DNA of 64,000 nucleotides from JABIKK01 sp964622835. Its GTDB lineage: Archaea > Nanobdellota > Nanobdellia > SCGC-AAA011-G17 > UBA489. This document shows positions 35,047-43,115 of this stretch, piece after piece. The notes below the pieces were generated by a model that worked only from the letters and a program-made list of their open reading frames with translations, searched no databases and was not told the origin of the DNA. Position 1 is the first letter of the stretch, and every line of letters starts with the position of its first letter. The translations under genes were made by a program, and so were the position numbers. The DNA lies in the NCBI GenBank assembly GCA_964622835.1, contig CAZUSA010000001.1:62001-126000 (forward strand). The letters run 5' to 3'.

Positions 35047-36024
35047 TTAGTATTCCACCACTGTTTTTATTGCATTAACAATACGGTGTTGTTCTGGTAA
35101 GTAATGGTTTTCATTTTGGAAGTATGGGAAAACAGTATCGAAACCTGTAACACGAACAACAGGTGCTTCTAAATATAATAATGCTCGCTCATTAATGCGT
35201 GCTATAATTTCTGCACCAACACCACATGTTCGTGGTCCTTCATGAACGATAACACAGCGTCCTGTTTTTTTAACTGATGTAATAATAGTTTCTGTGTCTA
35301 ATGGTTTGATACTGCGTAAGTCTATAATTTCACAACTGATGTTCTCTGCTTTGACTGCTTCTGCTGCACGTTGTGCTTCACGTACCATCGCACCATATGC
35401 TATGATCGTAACGTTCGTTCCTTCTTGCACGATGTTTGCTTTACCAAAAGGTATAGTGTATTCTTTTGTTGGAACGTCTTGTTTTATTGCTCTGTAAATA
35501 CGCTTGGGTTCCATAAAAATAACAGGATCGTCTGATTTGATGGCTGTTGCTAGTAAGCCTTTAGCATCATAGGGTGTACTAGGAATAATAACTTGGAGTC
35601 CTGGTATATGTGCAAATAAACTTTCCATACTTTCACTGTGATGTTCTAATGCACGAATACCACCACTGTATGGCATGCGCACGATTAATGGACAGGTATA
35701 TCGTCCTCGTGATCTATTACGTATGCGTGATGCGTGGGAAATAAGTTGTTGGAATGCTGGATACATAAAACCACTAAATTGCATTTCTGCTATAGGTCGT
35801 AAACCCGCTGCTGCCATACCAATAGATGTTCCAACAATGCCATTTTCACTTAAGGGTGTATCAACAACTCTGTCAGTACCATATTTTTTTTGTAAACCTG
35901 CTGTTACTCTAAAGACGCCACCTTCTTTTCCAACGTCTTCTCCCAAGACAATAATACGTTTATCTTTTGCCATTGCTTGGTGTAATGTTTGGTTTATGGC
36001 ATCAACCATATTTACAACAGTCAT
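35047..36024 (-). CDS. pdhB: Pyruvate dehydrogenase E1 component, beta subunit
   Basis: 325 residues: LGEDVGKEGGVFRVTAGL, DTPLSENGIVG with the ThDP-activating Glu, MPYSGGIRALEHHSES, and the C-terminal transketolase domain starting near 200 (YGAMVREAQRAAEAV). With the alpha subunit it forms the heterotetramer that decarboxylates pyruvate using ThDP. Its ATG overlaps the lplA stop by 4 nt. Pyruvate versus branched-chain 2-oxoacid specificity is not certain. Confidence 0.92.
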   Translation of the reverse strand: MTVVNMVDAINQTLHQAMAKDKRIIVLGEDVGKEGGVFRVTAGLQKKYGTDRVVDTPLSENGIVGTSIGMAAAGLRPIAEMQFSGFMYPAFQQLISHASRIRNRSRGRYTCPLIVRMPYSGGIRALEHHSESMESLFAHIPGLQVIIPSTPYDAKGLLATAIKSDDPVIFMEPKRIYRAIKQDVPTKEYTIPFGKANIVQEGTNVTIIAYGAMVREAQRAAEAVKAENISCEIIDLRSIKPLDTETIITSVKKTGRCVIVHEGPRTCGVGAEIIARINERALLYLEAPVVRVTGFDTVFPYFQNENHYLPEQHRIVNAIKTVVEY

Positions 36025-36887
36025 AATGGCACCACCTGTTCTGTGTCATGAGTTGAAAATGGATCTTTCATAAGTCCTGCAACATAACAGATATATGCTC
36101 TTTTTTTTCCTGAAGAAAGATGTTCTGCATTTGCATAGGTTGATTCTACTAATGTTTGTGCTTCTCGTAATTCAAACCCTGTTACATCTTTTACATGTTT
36201 ATTTGGAAAGAGTTCTTGTAGTGCTAATGGAAAAGCAGTTGGATTACCCTGTGGCCAATTATGAAGTGTGGTAACATGTTTATCCCATAGTGTTCGTTCT
36301 TCACCACTTGCTTCAAGAAGATCAAACGTTTCATCAGTGTAAGGTTGTACAAGGATACCTCCTTGGTGCAAATATGCTTTAGTTCCCATACGTTTTGCTG
36401 TTCCTGCAAGTATTCGTTTTGTTTCACCATCATCTATACGAACTGATGTATTGCCAAGACACACGCCATCATAGCCTGACTGCTGTAATGCTTCAACGAC
36501 CAAGGTGTTAAAATGGTGATAGCCTTGAATAGGGTCTCTCCCATGGAAAAGATTCATGGGACAGACTAATGAAAATTGCATGTCATCTGAGCCATAGAAC
36601 ATGTGTCCCCCACCAGTATCTCGTTGTGTTATGTCCACACCATATTGTTCTGCAAGTGCATCATTAACATATCCTTTTCTTTGTTGATTCCATCCTAAGA
36701 TGACAGCTGGTTTAGAAAATTGATGTGTTCGTACAATGGGATGTACTTCTATCCCTTGTTTTATTTCTCGTTCTACACGCCGAAGTAATACTCTGTCTAT
36801 AGCTAAAGATAATGCTGCACTGTCCCCTGTACGATGAGGTACAACACGCACGTCACCTAAGCGTTCAATAATTGATTCCAAGCTCAC
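36021..36887 (-). CDS. lplA: Lipoate-protein ligase A family protein
   Basis: 288 residues of the BPL/LplA fold: AVILGWNQ, the substrate loop QRDTGGGHMFYG (RxTGGG), FSLVCPM, and ILAGTAKRMGTKAYLHQGGILV with the conserved Lys. It attaches lipoate (or octanoate) to E2, the only lipoyl acceptor in the window. It lies inside the PDH operon between E1 alpha and E1 beta with 4-nt overlaps on both sides, so subunits and modifying enzyme are made together. The last 80 residues fit an accessory C-terminal domain. Confidence 0.88.
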   Translation of the reverse strand: MSLESIIERLGDVRVVPHRTGDSAALSLAIDRVLLRRVEREIKQGIEVHPIVRTHQFSKPAVILGWNQQRKGYVNDALAEQYGVDITQRDTGGGHMFYGSDDMQFSLVCPMNLFHGRDPIQGYHHFNTLVVEALQQSGYDGVCLGNTSVRIDDGETKRILAGTAKRMGTKAYLHQGGILVQPYTDETFDLLEASGEERTLWDKHVTTLHNWPQGNPTAFPLALQELFPNKHVKDVTGFELREAQTLVESTYANAEHLSSGKKRAYICYVAGLMKDPFSTHDTEQVVPL

Positions 36888-37969
36888 GCACCTTCCTCCT
36901 TGGATTCGAATTGTTTCAAGTAGTCCTGTTGTTCTCGTAAGTCTTGTGGCATGTCTTTGTACATGTAAGTAAACATGTCATCTATTTTCAAGTGCATGCC
37001 TTCTGCTTTTTTTACTGCATCTTCTACTTTTTGTGTTGCCCATGCTTGTATTTTTTCTTCGTAGGCTTTATTCCAGTAGCCTAAACTCAGTAAGTATTTT
37101 TGGAAGCGTCGTATGGGTTCTTGTTGTTGCCATGTTTTTACTTCTTTATCACTGCGATATAATGTTGGATCATCTGCGGATGTGTGGGGTCCTAGCCGAT
37201 ATGTTAATGCTTCTACTAACGTCGGACCCTTACCACTGCGTGCTTTGGCAAGTGCTTCTTTTATCACAACGTATAATGCTAAGGGATCATTACCGTCTAC
37301 ACGTATTCCCTCAAATCCGTATGCATAGGCTTTTTCTGCTATCGTAGCTGATGCGGTTTGGTGACTAAATTGTGTTGATATGGCATATTGATTGTTTTGA
37401 CAGACAAGAACACTATTTGTTTTAAACACGCCTGCAAAGTTCATGGCTTCGTGAAAGTCTCCTTCTGATGTTGCACCATCTCCAAAGAATCCTACGCTAC
37501 ATGTTTTTTCTTTTTTTATTTTGAATGCCCATCCTGCTCCAACGGCATGTAATGCTTGACTGCCAACCGGTACAGATATAGTAAAATTATTAACGTCTTT
37601 TGGCATGCGGTTGCCTTCTTCGTTTCCCATGAAGACTAAGTAAAATAAGTGTGGTGGCATGCCACGATACATCATAGCTGCGTGTTCTCTAAAGGATGGA
37701 AATAACCAATCTTTTTGTTCCATGGCTGCAGCAACGCCAACTTGTGCTTCTTGTCCGGTTAGTTGTGCAAAGGTTCCCATGCGTCCACTACGTTGTAACT
37801 TGACTGCTTTTTCGTCAACAAGTCGTGCAAGCACCATGTATTCATAAATCTTAAGAAGATCTGCTTTCTTTAGTTTGGGAAGATCTTTTTTGTTAACAAC
37901 CTTGCCGGTCTTATCGAGTATACGAAAGATTTTTCCTTTTCTTGGATCATTACTTGTTATGACGCTCAC
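36884..37969 (-). CDS. pdhA: Pyruvate dehydrogenase E1 component, alpha subunit
   Basis: 361 residues. ThDP-Mg motif GDGATSEGDFHEAMNFAGVF...CQNNQYAIS (GDG with N about 28 residues later), plus RLGPHTSADDPTLYR, a family loop. It starts with GTG, backed by a strong Shine-Dalgarno (GAGGTGATT) 7 nt upstream. It follows a thioredoxin-like gene by 21 nt. No E3 (dihydrolipoamide dehydrogenase) gene is in the window. Confidence 0.93.
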   Translation of the reverse strand: MSVITSNDPRKGKIFRILDKTGKVVNKKDLPKLKKADLLKIYEYMVLARLVDEKAVKLQRSGRMGTFAQLTGQEAQVGVAAAMEQKDWLFPSFREHAAMMYRGMPPHLFYLVFMGNEEGNRMPKDVNNFTISVPVGSQALHAVGAGWAFKIKKEKTCSVGFFGDGATSEGDFHEAMNFAGVFKTNSVLVCQNNQYAISTQFSHQTASATIAEKAYAYGFEGIRVDGNDPLALYVVIKEALAKARSGKGPTLVEALTYRLGPHTSADDPTLYRSDKEVKTWQQQEPIRRFQKYLLSLGYWNKAYEEKIQAWATQKVEDAVKKAEGMHLKIDDMFTYMYKDMPQDLREQQDYLKQFESKEEGA

Positions 37970-37990
37970 TGAATCACCTCTTGATTATAA

Positions 37991-38260
37991 TTAGGCTGTT
38001 GCCCATGCTTTGAGTTTGTCGTAGTCCATGTTGCCACAGACCCATTGATTGTTTTTTTCGTTGTAAAAGAAGGGTACACCACCACATTTTCCATCATCTA
38101 ATTTTTTTAGTTTGGCCATATTTTGGTCATTATGCCAGACTTCCACTTGTTCGATGTGAACAGTTTCTTCTTTTTCTAATCGTTCTATGAGGGGCATCAT
38201 CTCGTGACAATGCGTACATTCTGTACCATAGAACATGAGTAAGTGTGTTTCGTTAGCCAT
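37991..38260 (-). CDS. Small thioredoxin/glutaredoxin-like protein
   Basis: 89 residues of thioredoxin fold with ECTHCHEM active site (C15, C18), a cis-Pro in GGVPFFYN, and an extra Cys pair (Cys59 before GGVPF; Cys75 in VCGNMD). It could act as a disulfide reductase or small chaperone. First gene of the PDH operon, with a Shine-Dalgarno GGAGATGAT at 38266-38274 and TATA at 38303-38313. The link to PDH (lipoyl redox or peroxide defence) is inference. Confidence 0.75.
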   Translation of the reverse strand: MANETHLLMFYGTECTHCHEMMPLIERLEKEETVHIEQVEVWHNDQNMAKLKKLDDGKCGGVPFFYNEKNNQWVCGNMDYDKLKAWATA

Positions 38261-38265
38261 AGTAA

Positions 38266-38313
38266 ATCATCTCCTTTTAGTAAGAGAAAGGGGTTAGAGG
38301 GACTATTTAAAGG
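38266..38313 (-). promoter_or_regulatory. Promoter and Shine-Dalgarno of the PDH operon
   Basis: On the minus strand, CCTTTAAATAG (38303-38313) is a TATA box and GGAGATGAT (38266-38274) a near-perfect Shine-Dalgarno 5 nt from the ATG at 38260. The five genes that follow, to 33099, have gaps of 21 nt or less or overlap, so this is probably the single operon promoter. Confidence 0.6.
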
Positions 38314-38325
38314 TTGAGTTGAAGC

Positions 38326-38371
38326 ATTGTCTATATTTAGTGACTTCCATGGATTAGTTACCTTAGACAAT
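38326..38371 (-). terminator. Inverted repeat across the 3' end of the 632-residue protein gene
   Basis: A perfect 8-bp repeat, ATTGTCTA (38326-38333) and TAGACAAT (38364-38371), spans the stop codon region, with a weaker inner pair GTGAC/GTTAC. It may form a hairpin at the mRNA 3' end. There is no strong T-run after it, so a canonical terminator is not shown. Confidence 0.3.
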
Positions 38372-40261
38372 CCTATATTTAAAGAAGTAAGCATCAATAA
38401 CCCCGCCAGGCTGACCACTAGGCAAATTTCCTTGAACATCTGAAGAAGCAATAATAATATATCTTTTTCCATCAAGGGTAACAATTCTTGGAAAGCCAGA
38501 TGTTCTATCCCATTCTGGATCTCCTGCAACAACTTCTGTTTCGATAAGGTCTGTTAAAACAATCCATTTATGGTTTTGAACAAGAACGTCTGTATTATCC
38601 CATTTCAAAATACGAAGACAATTACCCGCACATTCAGGGATAGTACTTGATGCGCCAACAATATAAAGATCGCCCGTAAGTGTATCTTCTATTAAAAAAT
38701 TATGAACAGCAATATCAAGACCAGCACCAGCAGTTAAAGGTACACGAATTTCTTCATCACCTGTTGTTAAATCTTTTCTAACATAGTGGATATTTCCACC
38801 GCTAGAGAATGTCATATGAATTTTTGAGTCAGTAACAAGCAATGAACTAATTGCACCACCAACATTACAGGACATTATTTCTGCACCAGGATATCCCGTG
38901 TCAGTACAAACAAATCCTTGATAGTTATTTACAGGATAGGGTGTTGTAATAATACTGTTATCACTTTTTCTCCAAATTAGTGACGCACCATTTGTCACCA
39001 TATCACCAACATTATTAGAACGGAGATATAACACAGCATCATTACTTTGTCCAGGATCTGTTTGTGTATTGTAGATAAGATGGATGTTACCAGATTCATC
39101 AACTGCAAGACCGTGTCTATGTGCATTTATGTTAACACCTCCACCCAAGCTAGCAGAAAGTGCAATGTCTGAAGAGTCAATAAAGTTGCCATTAGTGTCC
39201 ACGGTTAAAACATTTAAAGCGGGACTATTCAAAGCAGGATCATTATATCTTCTTGAAAAGTGGAGGACATCATACACCGGATTATATTTCATAGACCATT
39301 TAGAACCCATATTGCTCATGCAGGTATCTAAAATGAGTATAAACAAATTTCCTTGAAAGGGATCAAATCGTAAATGTCTCACACAATTCCCATTGGCAGT
39401 ATCTCTCCCCATAGCATGAATTCTTCCAAGATAATCTGTTGCAAGAACTGGTGGTTGACTCGTTTCCCAATCATCAAAGGCAATAGACCATGTTTCACCT
39501 GCATCATCGCTTTCCATAATTTTTGCCCTAAATGGTTTTAAGCCATCACCGTCATCATCATCATATATTCCTACAAATAATTGTTGTCCTGATTTTGCAA
39601 ATCGTTGATTGAAGGATCCAAAAACTCCTGAAACAGAAAAGCCAGGTGAAGGTAATGTTGCATCAAATTTTGTAAAATAAAAGGTCTCTCCTTCAGAGAC
39701 AGGACAGTCAATAACACAATTTATATCATTTTCTCCAATTTCACAAATACCATTACCACACATAGTAGGAAGGGGATTACCTTGTTGCTGTTGTGTTGTT
39801 ACGAAACAGTCAAGAGCACAACGTCCTATTTCTTCATCGGCACAGTGGTCATCACCACAAACAATGGGTTGGCAAATATTGTATGGCGGATAGGATAATG
39901 ATTTATCACAGTAAAAACCAGTCGGACAATACGCACCTACAGCATCTCCGCAAAGACATTGACAACCATTATTTTCAGTATAACTTATACAAAAGTTAAA
40001 AGGATATTGTCCACCAGTTGTAAATGGACAGTTGAGATCTGGAACAGTAAACAAAGATCCTGTATCACAGCTTTCTCCTTTATCAACAGTACCATCACCA
40101 CAGCTACTTGTTCCTGCAAACGTTGGATTAACAACAGGTAATTGTTTAACAATAGGTTGTCCTGTTAATTCACCATTACCAAAAAACATTGCTACAGCAA
40201 AAACAAGCACTAGCGTTACAACAAAACCTCTTTTTTCCATTAGTTTTACTATAGTGGCCAT
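38363..40261 (-). CDS. Exported Cys-rich and beta-propeller (BNR-like) protein
   Basis: 632 residues. Membrane segment at about 12-28, LTGQP at 32-36, then a Cys-rich region (about 50-190) with CGDGTVDKGESCD and CGNGICEIGENDINC repeats seen in archaeal and myxobacterial surface proteins. The rest (about 200-630) resembles a sialidase-like propeller: ESDDAGETW is an Asp-box and several NxxIHLIYN-type strands follow. No catalytic set is evident, so binding may be its role. It starts 10 nt behind the TrmB gene; a TATA-like CTTTTAAAG at 40263-40271 could instead give a leaderless start at ATG 40240. Confidence 0.65.
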   Translation of the reverse strand: MATIVKLMEKRGFVVTLVLVFAVAMFFGNGELTGQPIVKQLPVVNPTFAGTSSCGDGTVDKGESCDTGSLFTVPDLNCPFTTGGQYPFNFCISYTENNGCQCLCGDAVGAYCPTGFYCDKSLSYPPYNICQPIVCGDDHCADEEIGRCALDCFVTTQQQQGNPLPTMCGNGICEIGENDINCVIDCPVSEGETFYFTKFDATLPSPGFSVSGVFGSFNQRFAKSGQQLFVGIYDDDDGDGLKPFRAKIMESDDAGETWSIAFDDWETSQPPVLATDYLGRIHAMGRDTANGNCVRHLRFDPFQGNLFILILDTCMSNMGSKWSMKYNPVYDVLHFSRRYNDPALNSPALNVLTVDTNGNFIDSSDIALSASLGGGVNINAHRHGLAVDESGNIHLIYNTQTDPGQSNDAVLYLRSNNVGDMVTNGASLIWRKSDNSIITTPYPVNNYQGFVCTDTGYPGAEIMSCNVGGAISSLLVTDSKIHMTFSSGGNIHYVRKDLTTGDEEIRVPLTAGAGLDIAVHNFLIEDTLTGDLYIVGASSTIPECAGNCLRILKWDNTDVLVQNHKWIVLTDLIETEVVAGDPEWDRTSGFPRIVTLDGKRYIIIASSDVQGNLPSGQPGGVIDAYFFKYRIV

Positions 40262-40271
40262 TCTTTAAAAG

Positions 40272-40982
40272 CTATCGTTTAGCCATCCCCCATAATAATT
40301 GAAAATAATTTCTGTATCCTTCTGCTATGTCTTTTTCATGGATAACAATGGCAAAGGGTCGTTCTTTACTCCAGTGAATAATAGCAACTTTATCACCGTA
40401 GATGTTCATGGCTGCAGGATTTTGAAATGCTTTTGGCAAGTATTTTATTGTAACGTTATGAAGATTTCTCCGTTTTCGATTATCTTCTGTGTATAATAAT
40501 TTCATGGGTAAACATTGTTTTTCTCGTCGTTTGTTAAAGTGATGGATATAATATTTCATCATGGTTTCTGCAACGGGTGATGCACCTAAGACTAAGATTT
40601 CTTTATCTGTTATCAATTGATCTTCGAAAATAGTTTTTAATCCGTTTTTTCCTTTGAAGAATAATGTTTCTTGTTTTGCAACGACTGCCTTATACTTTGT
40701 TTGTAGTTGTGGCATGATGGTATCTAAAGATGCTTCTTTTTCATCAAGTAATTTTTTTAAGAAACTTGGATCGACGGCTTCGAAGTGTTTTCTGTTGTTT
40801 TTAGAAATATATCCTACGAGTCCTTTTTCACTTAACCTCGCCGTAGCATCGTACACAGATCGCCGATGAATACCTGCTTTTCGTGCGATGATTCCTGCTG
40901 TCGAAGGACCTAACCGTAATAGCGTTAAGTAGATTTCTGCTTCTGTGGTTGTTAGGCCAAGGTTTTCTAGGACGGCACGCAT
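40272..40982 (-). CDS. TrmB-family transcriptional regulator
   Basis: 236 residues: N-terminal winged helix (GLTTTEAEIYLTLLRLGPSTAG...RRSVYDATARL, 9-50), a coiled linker (80-105), and a C-terminal TrmB effector domain (LITDKEILVLGASP..., about 120-236). TrmB proteins repress or activate sugar and central-metabolism genes in response to ligands; the ligand here is unknown. TATA GTTATATATCTT (minus, about 41000-41011) gives a leaderless ATG. An inverted repeat lies just beyond (41015-41036). It probably forms a unit with the exported protein at 38363. Confidence 0.88.
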   Translation of the reverse strand: MRAVLENLGLTTTEAEIYLTLLRLGPSTAGIIARKAGIHRRSVYDATARLSEKGLVGYISKNNRKHFEAVDPSFLKKLLDEKEASLDTIMPQLQTKYKAVVAKQETLFFKGKNGLKTIFEDQLITDKEILVLGASPVAETMMKYYIHHFNKRREKQCLPMKLLYTEDNRKRRNLHNVTIKYLPKAFQNPAAMNIYGDKVAIIHWSKERPFAIVIHEKDIAEGYRNYFQLLWGMAKR

Positions 40983-41014
40983 AGTTCTTTACACCCTTTA
41001 AGATATATAACTAT

Positions 41015-41036
41015 TGTGGTAATGAACTGCACCACA
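41015..41036. promoter_or_regulatory. Candidate operator between divergent promoters
   Basis: Perfect 6-bp inverted repeat TGTGGT (41015-41020) and ACCACA (41031-41036) with a 10-nt spacer, so centres are 16 nt apart, about one and a half helical turns. It lies between the TATA boxes of the TrmB gene (41000-41011, minus) and of the gene at 41094 (about 41039-41048, plus). Autoregulation and control of the neighbour are plausible. Confidence 0.45.
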
Positions 41037-41093
41037 TTTTTTCTTTAATTACCCTACCTACAAACACCCTATCAAAGAATAGGAGGAACGACA

Positions 41094-41576
41094 ATGAAAC
41101 GTTCACCATTAGAAACAACAATACGCAACATGGTTGCATGCGACATATTAGCTAAACCACTATCAAGTTTAGGACAAAAAGCAAAGAGGCGACGAGATAA
41201 ACTCGCTCATCGAGCACAAGGATATATAGGTCAAGCCAGTAAGTTAACAAGAGCATTTGCACGTATTGAAGAAACAGAACAAGAAAAAGCAAGAACATTA
41301 ACAGAAGGTATTAAGGTCTTTAAAGACCAACACCCTCGTTCAGGCAAGATTCTTGAAAGTTTAATTGCTGAAACACGTGCAGAACGATGTAATGAATTAA
41401 CCTATGGTATTAATATAAATGCAACATTAGGTGTTGCAGATTACCGTTCAGTAATGACTGATTTAGGTTTAACCGCGAGAGAAGCTGATGCCATGTATGG
41501 ACATATTATTGATATTGGCGATCGATTAGGAAAACCAGACCAATATGAGGAGAGGAGTATTCTTCTCTCGTCCTAA
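41094..41576 (+). CDS. Hypothetical helical cytosolic protein
   Basis: 160 residues, no signal or membrane segment. Residues 25-100 are charged helix (KRRRDKLAHRAQGY, EETEQEKARTL); the rest is mixed, with Ala/Asp-rich helix ADYRSVMTDLGL. No family recognised. Translation is well supported: AGGAGG at 41081-41086 is 7 nt before the ATG, one of the best Shine-Dalgarno sites in the window. It is divergent from the TrmB gene and shares the possible operator. Confidence 0.65.
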   Translation: MKRSPLETTIRNMVACDILAKPLSSLGQKAKRRRDKLAHRAQGYIGQASKLTRAFARIEETEQEKARTLTEGIKVFKDQHPRSGKILESLIAETRAERCNELTYGININATLGVADYRSVMTDLGLTAREADAMYGHIIDIGDRLGKPDQYEERSILLSS

Positions 41577-41870
41577 TTATTTAAACGTAGACATATTTTT
41601 TGACAATTTCACAAACGGAAAGGGTCGTTGATTACTCATAAACGTAATATATCGTAAGAATACATAGACTTGTGTGTTCCACATTTCACAGAGTAATGCA
41701 AGGTCTTTATGGCGTTTACCAGTAAAGAGTGTAATAATAAAGTTAATAACCATAAAGAGTTGGATAACTGCTTTCCACAATCCTAAGATAATGCCTGAAA
41801 CGACAACGACAACAATACGCATAAGCGCTTCCACACGTTCAATTTCTTTTTTGGCCACTCTTTTTGCCAT
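41577..41870 (-). CDS. Small membrane protein, DUF4389-like
   Basis: 97 residues. A basic N-terminal helix, two hydrophobic segments near 17-50 with a GKRHKD turn, then LCEMWNTQVYVFLRYITFMSNQRPFPF, similar to the conserved WxxQxxRYxxFLTDxxPPF block of DUF4389 proteins. Function unknown. A TATA box at 41889-41899 gives an ATG at about 26 nt. Its stop directly abuts the gene at 41094-41576. Confidence 0.65.
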   Translation of the reverse strand: MAKRVAKKEIERVEALMRIVVVVVSGIILGLWKAVIQLFMVINFIITLFTGKRHKDLALLCEMWNTQVYVFLRYITFMSNQRPFPFVKLSKNMSTFK

Positions 41871-41985
41871 AGAACAACGATAAAAAGGCTCTTTTTAAAG
41901 GTTCGTATAGCCATTAAAAAAGCGTAACAAAAGAGTTATAAACCAAAAAAATGCTTTTCTAACCTAGAGGTTTGAGTCCACTACA

Positions 41986-42531
41986 ATGGTTTTACGGAAC
42001 AAAATTCGAAATCTTCAAATGTTCGGTATGAACAATCGAAAAACACCTCTATCAAGAATATTCACCTGGTTTATTGTTCTCGTAGTGTTTGTTGGTGTTG
42101 GAAAATTTTTGATTCCTAGTGGCGAACCATCTCTTACTGGCCAAGTTATTACTGATATACCACAAGAAGTACCAATAGCAAAATCACTTACAGCAGATAC
42201 GACAGAAGAAGAAACAATCGAAGACAGCACACAAGAAGACATAGAAGATGAAGAAGACTATGAAGTTTATGAGTATTACGAGTATGGGGGAGAATGCTCA
42301 AAGAATATTAAGACTTCAGAAAAGGATGTTGAATCTATTTCATTATACATTGACGACAGAAAAGATACCTATAAAACATTAAAGGAAGAATATAATCAAA
42401 AGCTTGATGATTTGCGTGACCAATATGAAATTCCTATTGAAAACGCAAAACAAGAGTATGAAAACGAACAAGGTGCATTAATAGATGCACAAAACACGTT
42501 GCAAGAGTTGCAAGAAGTGTGTTCATTTTAA
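41986..42531 (+). CDS. Anchored exported protein with acidic linker and coiled coil
   Basis: 181 residues: cytoplasmic head, membrane segment at about 24-44, LTGQV (50-54), an acidic Tyr/Glu linker (about 70-100, EDEEDYEVYEYYEY), then a helix (about 110-175) that looks like a coiled coil bounded by two Cys (C102 and C179), which may form a disulfide hairpin. TATA AGTTATAAACC at 41934-41943. An inner Met (residue 12 or 15) could also be the start. Function unknown. Probably cotranscribed with the Tyr-rich gene 35 nt downstream. Confidence 0.65.
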   Translation: MVLRNKIRNLQMFGMNNRKTPLSRIFTWFIVLVVFVGVGKFLIPSGEPSLTGQVITDIPQEVPIAKSLTADTTEEETIEDSTQEDIEDEEDYEVYEYYEYGGECSKNIKTSEKDVESISLYIDDRKDTYKTLKEEYNQKLDDLRDQYEIPIENAKQEYENEQGALIDAQNTLQELQEVCSF

Positions 42532-42566
42532 AAAGAGGTTGATGCATTGGTCGGAGGGATCATACC

Positions 42567-43067
42567 ATGAACCAAACAGAAAAAAAGTTATATACAGCAT
42601 TGGGAGTTGTCTTAGTACTAACCATTCTACTTAGTGTGTTTAGTTTTGGCGTAATGGCAAGTGAACCAAAGAGTTCTGTTGTTGCAAACCAAATTAATGT
42701 TCTCAACGTACCCGCTGCACAAAGTACAGGCAAATTAACACAAAATTTAGGCCAGTCATTAAAGGAACAACAAAAGAAGAATCCTGCGACGGTTACGAAT
42801 AATTATAAGATTGATATTAAAGAAACCCATTATAGTGGGAAATACGCTACTAACGGGTATTATTCTAGTCATAAATACTACAACAAGAATAAGTACAATA
42901 AACATAACAACCACTATTCTAAGTATGGTTCAAACAGGTATTACTACCCGCAAGCGTACTACAAACCAAACTACTACCACAGCTATAACCCGTATGGATA
43001 TCAATCATACAATGGATATTATGGCTACAAGAAGCATATGAACTATGCGATTGGTAAAGGCTGGTAG
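42567..43067 (+). CDS. Secreted tyrosine-rich low-complexity protein
   Basis: 166 residues: signal peptide or anchor (about 8-30), a short linker, then from about residue 79 a tail of Tyr, Asn, Lys, His, Gly and Ser with about 25 Tyr in 88 residues, often paired (KYYN, RYYYP, NGYYGY). There are no Cys, so it is not disulfide-bonded. Such composition occurs in adhesive, condensate-forming or metal-binding surface proteins; none can be assigned. GGAGGGATC ahead of the ATG is a strong Shine-Dalgarno, so the frame is translated. Two charged or repetitive exported proteins flank it. Confidence 0.7.
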   Translation: MNQTEKKLYTALGVVLVLTILLSVFSFGVMASEPKSSVVANQINVLNVPAAQSTGKLTQNLGQSLKEQQKKNPATVTNNYKIDIKETHYSGKYATNGYYSSHKYYNKNKYNKHNNHYSKYGSNRYYYPQAYYKPNYYHSYNPYGYQSYNGYYGYKKHMNYAIGKGW

Positions 43068-43115
43068 ACAGCTATTTAAATCAGATTCTCTGCCGAATTA
43101 AAGAGGTGAAGATCT

